Part shown: positions 50,326 to 59,918 of the stretch, in pieces
Numbering within the stretch: the stretch's first letter is position 1
How the letters are laid out: each line of letters starts with the position of its first letter
Origin: Staphylococcus carnosus
GTDB lineage: Bacteria > Bacillota > Bacilli > Staphylococcales > Staphylococcaceae
NCBI RefSeq assembly: GCF_900458435.1
Contig: NZ_UHCT01000001.1
Coordinates: 1,426,001 to 1,490,000 of the forward strand
Length of the DNA: 64,000 nt
Direction of reading: 5' to 3'
Notes under the pieces: generated by a model
Told to the model about the DNA's origin: nothing
The model's input: only the letters and a program-made list of their open reading frames with translations
Database searches by the model: none
Position numbers and translations under genes: made by a program

Positions 50326-50760
50326 ATGAATGCATATGAAGCATATATGAAAGAGTTAGCACAAGGCATGAGAAGTGAATTAACTCAAAACGATTTTGAA
50401 AGTTTAGAATCAGCAGATTCTGTAAATGATTATATGAAAAATGTTGGAAAAGACGAAACAACATTCGTAGTCATTAATTCTACTTGCGGATGTGCTGCTG
50501 GTTTAGCACGTCCTGCAGCTGTTGCAGTAGCTGAACAAAATGACAAAAAACCTGATCATAAGGTTACTGTATTTGCAGGTCAAGATAAAGAAGCTACACA
50601 AGCGATGAGAGAATTTATTCAACAAGTTCCATCCAGCCCTTCATACGCTTTATTCAAAGGTACTGAACTTAAACACTTTATGCCACGTGAGTATATAGAA
50701 GGTAGAGATATTCAAGATATCTGCATGGATATTAAAGATATGTTTGACGAAAATTGCTAA
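50326..50760 (+). CDS. brxA: Bacilliredoxin BrxA/BrxB (YphP family)
   Basis: Thioredoxin-fold protein of 144 aa. The active-site motif is C-G-C ([18 protein letters not shown], about 51-68) instead of CxxC, the mark of bacilliredoxins. It removes bacillithiol from S-bacillithiolated proteins and is recycled via BSH and YpdA, whose gene and the BSH synthase gene are also in this window. ATG 50326 has AAGGAG 9 nt upstream. BrxA versus BrxB cannot be told for certain; the yphP-like position favours BrxA. Confidence 0.92.
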   Translation: MNAYEAYMKELAQGMRSELTQNDFESLESADSVNDYMKNVGKDETTFVVINSTCGCAAGLARPAAVAVAEQNDKKPDHKVTVFAGQDKEATQAMREFIQQVPSSPSYALFKGTELKHFMPREYIEGRDIQDICMDIKDMFDENC

Positions 50761-50786
50761 GTTATCATATTAATACCATGTAATGG

Positions 50787-50827
50787 AAAGGGACAAATGA
50801 CTTACAGAACATCATTTGTCCCTTTTT
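50787..50827 (+). terminator. Terminator of brxA
   Basis: AAAGGGACAAATGA pairs with TCATTTGTCCCTTT, then a T-run. Confidence 0.93.
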
Positions 50828-50861
50828 CTATAAAGATATACATAAAAAGGAGGATGCCAAT

Positions 50862-51815
50862 ATGAATAAATTTGACAAAGCATACCACGATTTGTGCAAA
50901 GAGATTCTTGAAATCGGAAATGAACGTGACGATCGTACACATACAGGTACAATTTCAAAGTTCGGCCACCAATTACGGTTTGATTTATCTGAAGGATTTC
51001 CATTACTTACTACAAAAAAAGTTTCGTTTAAATTATTAGCTACTGAACTCGTTTGGTTCATAAAAGGTGATACTAATATCAAATACTTACTTCAATATAA
51101 TAATAATATCTGGAATGAGTGGGCATTTGAAAAATATATTCAATCAGAAGATTATACTGGTCCTGATATGACCAATTTTGGTCACCGTGCTTTGCAAGAC
51201 CTTGAGTTTAATGAACGTTATCAAGAAGAAATGGATAAGTTTAAAAAGAAAATTTTAAATGACGATGCATTCGCTGAAAAACATGGTGACTTAGGTAATG
51301 TTTATGGCAAACAATGGCGTGATTGGGTAGGTGCAGATGGAAAGCATTATGATCAACTTGCTACTGTTATTGAGCAAATTAAAAAGCATCCTACTTCACG
51401 CAGACATATTGTATCCGCTTGGAACCCATCGGAAATTGACACAATGGCTCTCCCACCATGTCATACAATGTTTCAATTTTATGTACAAGATGGCAAGTTA
51501 AGTTGCCAACTTTATCAGAGAAGTGCGGATATTTTCTTAGGAGTTCCTTTTAATATTGCAAGTTATAGTTTGTTAACGCATTTAGTTGCTAAAGAATGTG
51601 GTTTAGAAGTGGGAGAATTTGTACATACATTCGGAGACGCTCATATTTATTCAAACCATATAGATGCTATTGAAAAACAACTCTCAAGAGATAGTTATGC
51701 TCCACCGCAATTAAAAATCAATACTGATAAATCCATTTTTGAAATTCAATATGAAGATTTGGAAATCGTAAATTATCAATCGCATCCAGGTATTAAAGCA
51801 CCTATCGCAGTATAA
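50862..51815 (+). CDS. thyA: Thymidylate synthase
   Basis: ThyA of 317 aa. [14 protein letters not shown] and catalytic C200 ([10 protein letters not shown]), then [21 protein letters not shown], and the C-terminal PIAV. It makes dTMP from dUMP with methylene-THF, producing DHF that the next gene's product recycles. The insertion at about 88-145 marks the longer form of the family. AAAAGGAGG precedes the ATG. Confidence 0.97.
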   Translation: MNKFDKAYHDLCKEILEIGNERDDRTHTGTISKFGHQLRFDLSEGFPLLTTKKVSFKLLATELVWFIKGDTNIKYLLQYNNNIWNEWAFEKYIQSEDYTGPDMTNFGHRALQDLEFNERYQEEMDKFKKKILNDDAFAEKHGDLGNVYGKQWRDWVGADGKHYDQLATVIEQIKKHPTSRRHIVSAWNPSEIDTMALPPCHTMFQFYVQDGKLSCQLYQRSADIFLGVPFNIASYSLLTHLVAKECGLEVGEFVHTFGDAHIYSNHIDAIEKQLSRDSYAPPQLKINTDKSIFEIQYEDLEIVNYQSHPGIKAPIAV

Positions 51816-51819
51816 TTAA

Positions 51820-52341
<522 letters not shown>

Positions 52342-52353
52342 GAGGGTTTTCAA

Positions 52354-53190
52354 ATGAGTAAAAAAATTGTTACAGATTCCACATCAGATTTACCTCAAGA
52401 ATTTTTAAAGGAACATGATATACATGTAATTCCTTTGAATCTAACAATAGATGGAAAATCATATATCGATCAAGTAGATGTTTCATCTGAGGAAGTAATT
52501 CAACTAATTGAAGATGACATTGACATAAAAACAAGTCAACCTCCTATTGGCAAGTTTATCGAAATGTATGACGAGTTAGGAAAAGATGGTTCTGAAATTA
52601 TTAGTATCCATATGACTTCGGGATTAAGCGGAACTTATCAAACTGCATACCAAGCTAGCCAAATGACAGATTCAAAAGTAACTGTTATTGATTCTAAATC
52701 TATTTCATACGGACTTGGCTTTCAACTTGAGCATATAGTGAAATGGATAAGTGAGGGACATTCAACAGAAGAAATTGTCGAAAAAGTTAAACACTTGCAA
52801 AGCAATATTAAAGTATATGTTGTTATCGGACAACTAACACAATTGATAAAAGGCGGACGAATCGGTAGAGCCAAAGGTATGATTGGTAATATTATGCGAT
52901 TAAAACCTACGGGTACTTTGGAGGATGGTCGAATTAATTTGATGTCTAATCCACGAACACAAAAAGCAAGTTTGCAGTTCATAAAAAAAGATTTAGTCAA
53001 CTTTTTAGAAAATCATTCTCTTAAAAAAATAGGAATTGCCCATGCTAATGCATTAGATTTTGTTGAAAAATCAAAAGACCAATTTATTAATGAAGATGGT
53101 TTGCCTGAATATGAATTGAGTTTTACAACACCTGTAATTTCGACACATACAGGTAAAGGTGCGATTGGTCTTACTTTTTTACGTTCTTAA
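52354..53190 (+). CDS. DegV family fatty-acid-binding protein
   Basis: Protein of 278 aa. [21 protein letters not shown] at the N-terminus, [11 protein letters not shown] and [11 protein letters not shown] are typical of DegV. The C-terminal [12 protein letters not shown] is also typical. DegV proteins of the FakB class bind fatty acids for the FakA kinase. Whether this one is FakB1, FakB2 or another DegV cannot be decided here. 12 nt after dfrA, AGGAGGG before the ATG. Confidence 0.88.
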   Translation: MSKKIVTDSTSDLPQEFLKEHDIHVIPLNLTIDGKSYIDQVDVSSEEVIQLIEDDIDIKTSQPPIGKFIEMYDELGKDGSEIISIHMTSGLSGTYQTAYQASQMTDSKVTVIDSKSISYGLGFQLEHIVKWISEGHSTEEIVEKVKHLQSNIKVYVVIGQLTQLIKGGRIGRAKGMIGNIMRLKPTGTLEDGRINLMSNPRTQKASLQFIKKDLVNFLENHSLKKIGIAHANALDFVEKSKDQFINEDGLPEYELSFTTPVISTHTGKGAIGLTFLRS

Positions 53191-53288
53191 CAAGCAACCA
53201 TACGCTTTGTTAAAAGCAAACTAATAGAAAAATCTAAATAATCGTGGTAACTTAGGGAATAACTAGAACTCGAATGGAGGTAATTTTT

Positions 53289-53816
53289 TTGGCATATGCA
53301 ACATTAGCCGGTGGCTGTTTCTGGTGTATGGTAAAACCATTCACTTCTTATCCAGGTATCAAAAGTGTGGTCTCTGGATATAGCGGTGGTCATGTAGAAA
53401 ATCCAACTTATGAAGAAGTTTGTTCAAATACAACAGGTCATGTAGAAGCAGTACAAATAGAATATGACCCAGAAGTCACTTCATTTGAAAACATTTTGGA
53501 CGTTTATTTTAAAACTTTCGATCCTACTGACGACAAAGGACAATTTTTTGATCGTGGTGAAAGTTACGAACCAGTCATTTTTTATCATGATGAAGATCAA
53601 AAGAAAGCTGCTTTAGCTAAAATTCAAGAATTGAACGAACAAATGATATTTAATAAACCAGTTATTACTCCAGTTAAACCTTATAAAAACTTCTACCCTG
53701 CTGAAGGTTATCACCAAGATTATTATAAAAAGAATCCTATGCACTATGAACAATACCAAAAAGGTTCTGGACGTAAAGACTTTATAGAAAAACATTGGGG
53801 GAATCAAGATGCTTAA
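53289..53816 (+). CDS. msrA: Peptide methionine sulfoxide reductase MsrA
   Basis: Protein of 175 aa. The catalytic GGCFWC motif (C10) lies at the N-terminus, followed by [22 protein letters not shown] and [10 protein letters not shown]. It reduces Met-(S)-sulfoxide. TTG 53289 is used because GGAGG (53276-53280) is 8 nt upstream; ATG 53274 precedes that site. The S. aureus protein starts at the same residue. It overlaps msrB by 8 nt. Confidence 0.93.
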   Translation: MAYATLAGGCFWCMVKPFTSYPGIKSVVSGYSGGHVENPTYEEVCSNTTGHVEAVQIEYDPEVTSFENILDVYFKTFDPTDDKGQFFDRGESYEPVIFYHDEDQKKAALAKIQELNEQMIFNKPVITPVKPYKNFYPAEGYHQDYYKKNPMHYEQYQKGSGRKDFIEKHWGNQDA

Positions 53817-54249
53817 AAAGAATAAAGATGAATTAAATGATCTTGAATATCTTGTAACTCAAGAAAATGGAACTGAACCTCCTTTCCAAAATGAATATTG
53901 GAATCATTTTGAAAAGGGAATTTATGTTGATAAATTATCAGGCAAGCCATTATTCACTTCAGAAGAAAAATTTGAATCTGATTGTGGTTGGCCAAGTTTT
54001 TCGAAAGCGTTGAGTGATGACGAAGTGGTAGAACTTGTCGACAAATCATTCGGCATGGTAAGAACTGAAGTACGCTCAGAAGACAGTAATAGCCATTTAG
54101 GACATGTATTTAATGACGGTCCAGCTGAAACTGGCGGTTTAAGATATTGTATTAATTCCGCTGCTGTCCAGTTTATTCCTTATGATAAATTAGAAGAACT
54201 TGGATACGGCGATTTAATTCCGCATTTCAAGGATCAAGGAGAGAAATAG
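53809..54249 (+). CDS. msrB: Peptide methionine sulfoxide reductase MsrB
   Basis: Protein of 146 aa. [29 protein letters not shown] with catalytic C114 and a likely resolving C59. It reduces Met-(R)-sulfoxide, complementing MsrA. The two CxxC zinc-binding pairs of many MsrBs are absent (GKPLF and DSNSHLGH instead), so it is a zinc-free form. It overlaps msrA and is translationally coupled. Confidence 0.94.
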   Translation: MLKKNKDELNDLEYLVTQENGTEPPFQNEYWNHFEKGIYVDKLSGKPLFTSEEKFESDCGWPSFSKALSDDEVVELVDKSFGMVRTEVRSEDSNSHLGHVFNDGPAETGGLRYCINSAAVQFIPYDKLEELGYGDLIPHFKDQGEK

Positions 54250-54251
54250 TT

Positions 54252-54752
54252 ATGTTTAAAAAATTATTCGGTAAAGAAAACCAAGCAGACAAGCATATTG
54301 AAATTTATGCTCCGATTACTGGTAAATTTGTAGATATAGAAGATATTCCAGACCCTGTATTCTCACAAAAAATGATGGGCGAAGGATTTGGTATTGAACC
54401 GACTGAAGGTGTCGTAGTTTCACCAATCGATGGTAAAGTAGATAACGTTTTTCCTACTAGCCATGCTTTAGGTCTTAAAGCTGATAATGGATTAGAATTA
54501 TTACTTCATATTGGTTTAGATACAGTTCAATTAAACGGAGAAGGTTTTAAAGTATTGGTTGAAAGCGGCGACACTGTAAATGTGGGTGACCCGCTAGTAG
54601 AATTTGACTTGGATTTTATTAATCAAAATGCAAAATCAATTATTTCTCCAGTCATTATTACTAATACTGATCAAACAGAAAATATTGATATTCAAAAAAA
54701 TGATCATTTAGAAAGAAATGAAACTAAAGTTATTGATGTGACGATGTCATAA
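54252..54752 (+). CDS. crr: PTS glucose-type EIIA component (Crr-like)
   Basis: Protein of 166 aa. [22 protein letters not shown] core, H71 (SHALGL) and phospho-acceptor H86 ([10 protein letters not shown]) match EIIA-Glc. It is a free-standing EIIA, not fused to a EIIBC, and has no partner transporter gene here. It may phosphorylate EIICB proteins that lack their own IIA. 2 nt after msrB and overlapping yozE by 1 nt. Confidence 0.9.
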   Translation: MFKKLFGKENQADKHIEIYAPITGKFVDIEDIPDPVFSQKMMGEGFGIEPTEGVVVSPIDGKVDNVFPTSHALGLKADNGLELLLHIGLDTVQLNGEGFKVLVESGDTVNVGDPLVEFDLDFINQNAKSIISPVIITNTDQTENIDIQKNDHLERNETKVIDVTMS

Positions 54753-54973
54753 TGAAAGATTATTCTTTTTATCAATTTGCTTTAACAGTAAGAGGACGCC
54801 CAGATGCAAAAGGAAAGCTGGCTGAGCAAATTTTTGATGATTTATCTTTTCCTAAACATGAATCTGATTTCCATTCATTATCAGATTACATTGAAACCGA
54901 AGCATCTATAAGTGAACCAATGTCCGTCTTTGACGACTTATACGAAGAATATCAAGAGTGGTTAAAATTTTAA
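54752..54973 (+). CDS. YozE family protein (UPF0346)
   Basis: Short acidic protein of 73 aa. [27 protein letters not shown] and [20 protein letters not shown] residues are the UPF0346/YozE signature; the family is all-helical with a SAM-like fold. Its start ATG uses the final A of the upstream stop codon. Function unknown; last gene of msrA-msrB-crr-yozE. Confidence 0.88.
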   Translation: MKDYSFYQFALTVRGRPDAKGKLAEQIFDDLSFPKHESDFHSLSDYIETEASISEPMSVFDDLYEEYQEWLKF

Positions 54974-54980
54974 TACGTTT

Positions 54981-55015
54981 AAAAAGGATTGATGTTCGTG
55001 CATCAATCCTTTTTA
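54981..55015 (+). terminator. Terminator of the msrAB-crr-yozE operon
   Basis: AAAAAGGATTGATG pairs perfectly with CATCAATCCTTTTT around TTCGTG. Confidence 0.93.
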
Positions 55016-55036
55016 TTGTGCTTAAGATAATATTTC

Positions 55037-55064
55037 TTGATGATTACTATGTATTTGGTAAAAT
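55037..55064 (+). promoter_or_regulatory. Promoter of ctpA
   Basis: TTGATG (55037-55042), a 16-bp spacer and TAAAAT (55059-55064). Confidence 0.65.
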
Positions 55065-55129
55065 TAATTATCGTTTCATTTACTGAATTGGAGCGTAAAA
55101 GAACATATTTCTAGAAAGGAGACTTAAAG

Positions 55130-56599
55130 TTGGTTCAAAATCAAAATAATGAACAGTCTCAAAACCAAGAACAAAAAGACTTACATAACTCTCCGAAAAT
55201 ATTCAAAATTAAGCGTTGGAAATTTATCATTTTGTTAATAGCTATTATTTTAATAACTGTTATTTTAACAGTATTATCAACAATTGCTATATCACATAAA
55301 ATGAGCGGATTAGATGCAGATCAACGAAAATCTTTCAAAAAAGTAGAATCTGCGTACGGTACTTTAGCAAATGATTATTACAAACATCAAAATCAAGATA
55401 AATTATCAGAAGCTGCTATTGATGGAATGGTTAAAGAATTAAAAGATCCATACTCTCAATATATGACGAAAGACGAAACAAAATCATTCAACGAAGATGT
55501 TTCAGGTGATTTTGTAGGAATTGGTGCAGAAATGCAACAACGTAATCATCAAATTAGTGTAACAAGTCCTATGAAGGGTTCTCCTGCAGAAAAAGCCGGT
55601 TTAAAACCAAAAGATATTGTGAAGAAAGTTAATGGAAAATCTATTAAAGGAAAATCACTTACAGATGTAGTTAAAATGGTTCGCGGTAAAGAAGGTACAA
55701 CTGTAACTCTGACTATTGAACGTGCACATCAAGAACATACACTTAAAATCAAGCGAGATAAAATACATGTTAAAAGTGTTGAATATAAAAAAGAAGGGAA
55801 TGTAGGTATTTTCACCATAAATAAATTCCAAGACAATACAGCAGCTGAATTAAAAACAGGTATTAAAAAAGCACATAGTGAAGGTGTGAAAAAAATTGTT
55901 CTCGATCTGAGAAATAATCCTGGCGGCTTATTAAACGAAGCTGTAAAAATGTCGAATATCTTTATTGATAAAAATAAACCTGTAGTAAAATTACAAAAGG
56001 GTAATGAAACAGAAGTAGTGCGTGCACCAAGTGATGCTTTAAAAGAAGCTAAAGATATGCAAGTTTCTATTTTAGTTAATGAAGGATCTGCGAGTGCTTC
56101 TGAGGTATTCACTGGGGCAATGAAAGATTATGGTAAAGCTAAAATTTATGGTGAAAAAACATTCGGTAAAGGTATCGTACAAACTACTAAAGAATACAAA
56201 GACGGATCTTTACTTAAATATACTGAAATGAAATGGTTGACTCCAAAAGGTCACTATATACATGGTAAAGGCATTCAACCTGACGTTAAAATTGCTGCAC
56301 CTAAATATCAATCATTAAGCATGATTCCCGATGATAAGATTTTAAAAGAAGGTGACAACAATAAAAATGTTAAATCAATTAAAATTGGTTTAAAAGCTTT
56401 AGGTTATGATACTGGAGAGGAAAATAATGATTTTGATGGTACTTTAAAATCAGCAATTGAATCTTTCCAAAAAGATAATCAGCTTGAAGTAAATGGTACT
56501 TTTGATAAAGAAACGAATCACAAATTCACTGAAAAGTTAGTTGATAAATCTAGTAAAGATGATGAGGTTCTTAAAACTTTATTGAAAAAATTAAAATAA
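55130..56599 (+). CDS. ctpA: C-terminal processing protease CtpA (S41 family)
   Basis: Protein of 489 aa. Cytoplasmic Gln/Asn-rich start, one TM anchor (about 29-54), PDZ domain (about 120-205; PMKGSPAEKAGLKPKDIVKK), S41 protease domain with catalytic Ser in NEGSASASEVF and Lys in GEKTFGKG (Ser/Lys dyad), and a C-terminal peptidoglycan-binding domain (about 405-465; IKIGLKALGYD). It cleaves envelope proteins. TTG start behind AGAAAGGAG. S. aureus CtpA is of similar length and affects stress tolerance and virulence. Confidence 0.94.
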   Translation: MVQNQNNEQSQNQEQKDLHNSPKIFKIKRWKFIILLIAIILITVILTVLSTIAISHKMSGLDADQRKSFKKVESAYGTLANDYYKHQNQDKLSEAAIDGMVKELKDPYSQYMTKDETKSFNEDVSGDFVGIGAEMQQRNHQISVTSPMKGSPAEKAGLKPKDIVKKVNGKSIKGKSLTDVVKMVRGKEGTTVTLTIERAHQEHTLKIKRDKIHVKSVEYKKEGNVGIFTINKFQDNTAAELKTGIKKAHSEGVKKIVLDLRNNPGGLLNEAVKMSNIFIDKNKPVVKLQKGNETEVVRAPSDALKEAKDMQVSILVNEGSASASEVFTGAMKDYGKAKIYGEKTFGKGIVQTTKEYKDGSLLKYTEMKWLTPKGHYIHGKGIQPDVKIAAPKYQSLSMIPDDKILKEGDNNKNVKSIKIGLKALGYDTGEENNDFDGTLKSAIESFQKDNQLEVNGTFDKETNHKFTEKLVDKSSKDDEVLKTLLKKLK

Positions 56600-56612
56600 A
56601 GAGGCAAACCGT

Positions 56613-57125
56613 ATGATACGTACAGCTACACATAATGATTTAAAATCGATTTCAGATTTAACAGAAGATGCTAAGAAAATTATGCAACAAGATAACAACC
56701 CTCAATGGGATGAAAATTACCCTTTGATAGAGCATTTTGAAGAGGATATTGAAAGTCAATCTTTGTTTGTGCTAGAAGAAGAAAGTAACATATACGGCTA
56801 TATAGTTATCGACCAAAATCAGTCGAAATGGTATGATGAACTTGAATGGCCTATTGATAGAAAAGGCGGTTACGTAATTCATAGATTAGCAGGTTCTCCG
56901 GAATATAAAGGAGCAGCAACCGCACTTTTTGATTTCGCTGTAAAACGTGCATTAGATCATGATATTCATGTTCTTTTGACTGATACGTATGCAGTGAATC
57001 GTCGCGCACAAAATCTTTTTGAGAAATTCGGTTTTAAAAAAGTAGGCGAAGCTGATTTAGATTATCATCCTTTTGATAAAGAAGAACCTTTTTATGCATA
57101 TTATAGAATTTTAGAAGAAGAATAG
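56613..57125 (+). CDS. GNAT family N-acetyltransferase
   Basis: Protein of 170 aa with the GNAT fold: YVIHRLAGSPEYKGAATALFDFAV (acetyl-CoA-binding region, about 91-114), with the R/Q-x-x-G-x-G/A loop here as SPEYKGAA, and NRRAQNLFEKFGFKKVGE. The substrate cannot be predicted. It lies between ctpA (13 nt upstream) and murG (11 nt downstream), so all three may share a transcript. Confidence 0.85.
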   Translation: MIRTATHNDLKSISDLTEDAKKIMQQDNNPQWDENYPLIEHFEEDIESQSLFVLEEESNIYGYIVIDQNQSKWYDELEWPIDRKGGYVIHRLAGSPEYKGAATALFDFAVKRALDHDIHVLLTDTYAVNRRAQNLFEKFGFKKVGEADLDYHPFDKEEPFYAYYRILEEE

Positions 57126-57136
57126 AGGTATAAAAA

Positions 57137-58225
57137 ATGACGAAAATTGCATTTACTGGTGGTGGCACAGTCGGACATGTTTCAGTCAACTTAAGTTTGA
57201 TTCCGATTGCCCAAGAAAGAGGATACGAAGCTTTCTATGTAGGTTCTAAAAATGGAATTGAAAGAGAGATGATTGAATCGCAACTTCCAGGAATTCAATA
57301 CTTTCCAATTTCAAGCGGCAAGTTGCGTAGATACATTTCTGTAGAAAATATTAAAGATGTATTTAAAGTATTAAAAGGTGTTTTAGATGCACGTAAAGTA
57401 TTAAAAAAACAGAAACCAGATCTTCTTTTTTCAAAAGGCGGATTTGTATCTGTGCCTGTAGTAATTGCAGCACGTTCATTAAATATTCCTGTTGTAATTC
57501 ATGAATCAGATATAACACCAGGTTTAGCGAATAAAATTTCATTGAAATTCGCTAAAAAGATTTACACAACATTTGAAGACACTTTAAAATATTTGCCAAA
57601 GGAAAAGGCGGATTTTGTTGGGGCTACTGTACGCGATGACTTAAAAGAAGGAAATCGTACAAACGGCTTCCAACTTACTGGGTTTAATGATGATAAAAAA
57701 GTGCTATTAGTAATGGGTGGCAGTTTAGGCAGTAAAAAAATTAATGAATTAATACGTCAAAACTTGGATACTTTATTAAAAGAGTATCAAATCATTCATT
57801 TAACAGGCAGAGGTTTATTAGACGAAACAATACAACGCGAAGGATATAAACAATTTGAATTCGTAACTGATGAATTGACAGATTTATTAGCAATCACTGA
57901 CACAGTTGTCAGCAGAGCAGGTGCGAATGCAATTTATGAATTCTTAACATTAAATATCCCTATGCTGCTTATCCCATTAGGCCTAGATCAGTCACGCGGA
58001 GACCAAATTGACAATGCTAAGAACTTCCAAAATAAAGGTTACGCTGAAACATTACCTGAAGATCAAGCGAATACAACTAATTTTATAGAATCGCTGCATA
58101 AAATCGAATCTAATAGAAGTGATATTGAAAAACAAATGCATGAATATCACCAATTATTTACCAAAGAAGATTTACTTGATAAAATTCTGAAAGATACTAA
58201 TCAAAAGGAAACGAGGGAAAGCTAA
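57137..58225 (+). CDS. murG: UDP-GlcNAc transferase MurG
   Basis: GT28 enzyme of 362 aa making lipid II from lipid I on the inner membrane face. N-terminal FTGGGTVGHVSVNLSLIP (Gly-rich membrane/lipid-I loop), LLFSKGGFVSVPV, VVIHESDITPGLANK, and the donor site VMGGSLGSKKIN followed by VSRAGANAIYEFL. AGAGGT precedes the ATG. It supplies lipid II to PBP2, also encoded in this window. Confidence 0.96.
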   Translation: MTKIAFTGGGTVGHVSVNLSLIPIAQERGYEAFYVGSKNGIEREMIESQLPGIQYFPISSGKLRRYISVENIKDVFKVLKGVLDARKVLKKQKPDLLFSKGGFVSVPVVIAARSLNIPVVIHESDITPGLANKISLKFAKKIYTTFEDTLKYLPKEKADFVGATVRDDLKEGNRTNGFQLTGFNDDKKVLLVMGGSLGSKKINELIRQNLDTLLKEYQIIHLTGRGLLDETIQREGYKQFEFVTDELTDLLAITDTVVSRAGANAIYEFLTLNIPMLLIPLGLDQSRGDQIDNAKNFQNKGYAETLPEDQANTTNFIESLHKIESNRSDIEKQMHEYHQLFTKEDLLDKILKDTNQKETRES

Positions 58226-58849
58226 TTGAGCCGAATTAAAAGAATTTCATTAATTTTGGTATTCACTTTAATATTCAGTGTCATTGCTGCTTTCCATCAA
58301 AGTAGAATCGGCAACTGGATTGATACCGAAGTCTATGATTTAATTTATGCATCATATAGCGTAATCACAACAAGTATTTTTATGGGAGCAACTTGGGTTG
58401 GAGAAGTATTTTCAATGATTTGTCTTTCACTATGTGTTGTCAGTTATTTGTTATTACGTAAAATGAAAATCGATGCATTATTCTTTGCAATTGTGATGGC
58501 AGTTTCTAGTATTTCAAATCCAATTATGAAAAATACTTTTGATCGTGAACGCCCATCAAAATTACGCTTAGTTGAAATCGGCGGATATAGTTTCCCAAGC
58601 GGTCATGCAATGGGCTCTACTTCGTTTTTCGGAAGTATTATCTTTATTGCATCTCGCTATTTGCATGGAACTCCAAGAGTCATGATGACAGCGTTTTGTA
58701 TTTTCATGATTGCAATGATTTGTTTATCCCGTATCTATTTAGGTGTACATTATCCAACTGATATTATGGGCGGAATTACTGCTGGACTAATCTGTATCTT
58801 GACAGTTTCTGTGTTTTTCAAAGGTAAATTAAAACCTATCCGTTTTTAA
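58226..58849 (+). CDS. PAP2-family membrane phosphatase
   Basis: Protein of 207 aa with about six TM helices. PAP2 motifs: KNTFDRERPS (motif 1, KxxxxxxRP-like), SFPSGHAMGS (motif 2) and SRIYLGVHYPTDIMGG (motif 3), so the catalytic His pair and Arg are in place. It is probably an undecaprenyl-pyrophosphate or lipid phosphatase (annotated PgpB-like in S. aureus). TTG 58226 starts directly after the murG stop, with GAGGG before it; a lipid-carrier recycling role would fit its linkage to murG. Confidence 0.88.
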   Translation: MSRIKRISLILVFTLIFSVIAAFHQSRIGNWIDTEVYDLIYASYSVITTSIFMGATWVGEVFSMICLSLCVVSYLLLRKMKIDALFFAIVMAVSSISNPIMKNTFDRERPSKLRLVEIGGYSFPSGHAMGSTSFFGSIIFIASRYLHGTPRVMMTAFCIFMIAMICLSRIYLGVHYPTDIMGGITAGLICILTVSVFFKGKLKPIRF

Positions 58850-58861
58850 TTAGAATATAAG

Positions 58862-58912
58862 AAAGCATTCATGATAAATTCTCAAATGAGAAAACATCAT
58901 GAATGCTTTTTT
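58862..58912 (+). terminator. Terminator of the murG-PAP2 transcript
   Basis: AAAGCATTCATGAT pairs with ATCATGAATGCTTT, with an inner TTCTC/GAGAA stem, then a T-run. Confidence 0.93.
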
Positions 58913-58919
58913 CTTAATC

Positions 58920-59087
58920 AAAAAAACCGATTTTGCATTTACTAGCAAAATCGGTAAGTATGTCACGTTATGTATAACCATAACGTCAGTATTTACGGGC
59001 ATATATAAAAGGGGATATGAAAATGACCAATACTATAAGAACGAAATTGTGGGGGGATGTCTCATTTGGTATTGATAATCATTTTCA
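58920..59087 (-). ncRNA. isrR: IsrR-like Fur-regulated small RNA
   Basis: A complete minus-strand transcription unit of about 168 nt. It starts near 59087 below a near-consensus promoter. It ends in a perfect 11-bp stem, ACCGATTTTGC/GCAAAATCGGT (58926-58936 with 58945-58955), followed on the minus strand by seven Us. It carries three C-rich tracts: CCCCCC (59056-59051), CCCC (59014-59011) and GCCCG (59000-58996). An internal hairpin is ACGTTATG/CATAACGT (58965-58972 with 58979-58986). Two Fur boxes sit on the promoter. S. aureus IsrR, the iron-sparing sRNA, is also between arlR and a PAP2 (pgpB) gene, is ~170 nt, Fur-repressed and has three C-rich regions that pair with ribosome-binding sites of iron-rich enzymes (nitrate respiration, TCA). 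I assign it as its homologue; ends are estimated. Confidence 0.85.
59073..59087. promoter_or_regulatory. Fur box 1, over the sRNA start site
   Basis: TGATAATCATTTTCA matches the 7-1-7 Fur consensus TGATAATnATTATCA at 13 of 14 specified positions. It lies at the predicted transcription start of the minus-strand sRNA. Confidence 0.75.
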
Positions 59088-59093
59088 AGTACT

Positions 59094-59121
59094 ATTATAC
59101 ATTATTGATAATGATTGTCAA
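59094..59121 (-). promoter_or_regulatory. Promoter of the IsrR-like sRNA
   Basis: On the minus strand: TTGACA (59121-59116), a 16-bp spacer and TATAAT (59099-59094). Both hexamers are perfect sigma-A consensus. Confidence 0.9.
59106..59120. promoter_or_regulatory. Fur box 2, in the sRNA promoter spacer
   Basis: TGATAATGATTGTCA matches the Fur 7-1-7 consensus at 13 of 14 specified positions. It covers the spacer and the -35. It starts 33 bp from box 1, about three helical turns, so two Fur dimers could bind the same face. Confidence 0.78.
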
Positions 59122-59255
59122 TTAGAAAAGTAACTTTTTTGAATTTTTCTTTTCTGTAAGTTATTTACACAAAAATGAGTATCTTTAATTGCTAACTGTT
59201 TATTTTAAATACTTGATCTTAAGTTTATGATAAAATTTATTTTGAGGTGCTGACC

Positions 59256-59918
59256 ATGACAAAAATTTTAATCGTAGAAGATGAACAAAATCTTGCACGT
59301 TTTATAGAATTAGAATTGATACATGAAAATTATGAAGTCGATATTGAAAATGATGGAGCAGAAGGATTAAAGACCGCACTTTCTAAAGAGTATGATTTAT
59401 ATTTATTAGATTTAATGCTTCCTCATATGGATGGTTTAGAAATTTGCCGAAAAATTCGTGAAGTTAAATCAACACCTATTATCATTATTACTGCTAAAGG
59501 TGATACATATGATAAAGTGGCTGGTTTAGACTACGGTGCTGATGATTATATTGTAAAGCCGTTCGATATTGAAGAATTATTGGCAAGAATTCGTGCTACA
59601 CTGAGAAGACAGCCTGCCAAAGATACAATTACAATCAAAGGTATTGAGATTGATAAAGCGGCTTTTCGCGTTACAATCGACGGACAAGAACTTGAACTGA
59701 CAAAAACTGAATATGATTTATTACAATTGCTAACAGAAAACCTTAATCATGTTATGCAGCGAGAACAAATATTAAATCATGTGTGGGGTTATGATAGCGA
59801 GGTCGAAACAAATGTTGTCGATGTGTATATTCGATACTTGCGTAATAAATTAAAACCTTTTAATAAAGAGAAAGTAATTGAAACTGTTCGCGGTGTTGGA
59901 TATGTGATAAGACAATGA
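59256..59918 (+). CDS. arlR: Response regulator ArlR
   Basis: OmpR-type regulator of 220 aa. The receiver domain has E9/D10-type acidic residues (VEDEQN), phospho-acceptor D52 ([11 protein letters not shown]) and K in VKPFD. The winged-helix C-terminus ends [11 protein letters not shown]. With ArlS it governs autolysis, adhesion, capsule, agglutination and (through MgrA) virulence. ATG 59256 has GAGGTG 7 nt upstream; GTG 59247 is inside that site. Promoter hexamers between 59134 and 59240 are not convincing. It overlaps arlS by 4 nt. Confidence 0.96.
   Translation: MTKILIVEDEQNLARFIELELIHENYEVDIENDGAEGLKTALSKEYDLYLLDLMLPHMDGLEICRKIREVKSTPIIIITAKGDTYDKVAGLDYGADDYIVKPFDIEELLARIRATLRRQPAKDTITIKGIEIDKAAFRVTIDGQELELTKTEYDLLQLLTENLNHVMQREQILNHVWGYDSEVETNVVDVYIRYLRNKLKPFNKEKVIETVRGVGYVIRQ

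Noticed and set aside
59023..59133. 36-codon plus-strand ORF with an AAAGGGG ribosome-binding site and two similar Ile-Asp-Asn segments, upstream of arlR
   Set aside because: The apparent ribosome-binding site is the complement of a C-rich tract of the minus-strand sRNA, and the repeated codons are the two Fur boxes. No plus-strand promoter is visible. A real peptide cannot be excluded, but the sRNA explains every element.
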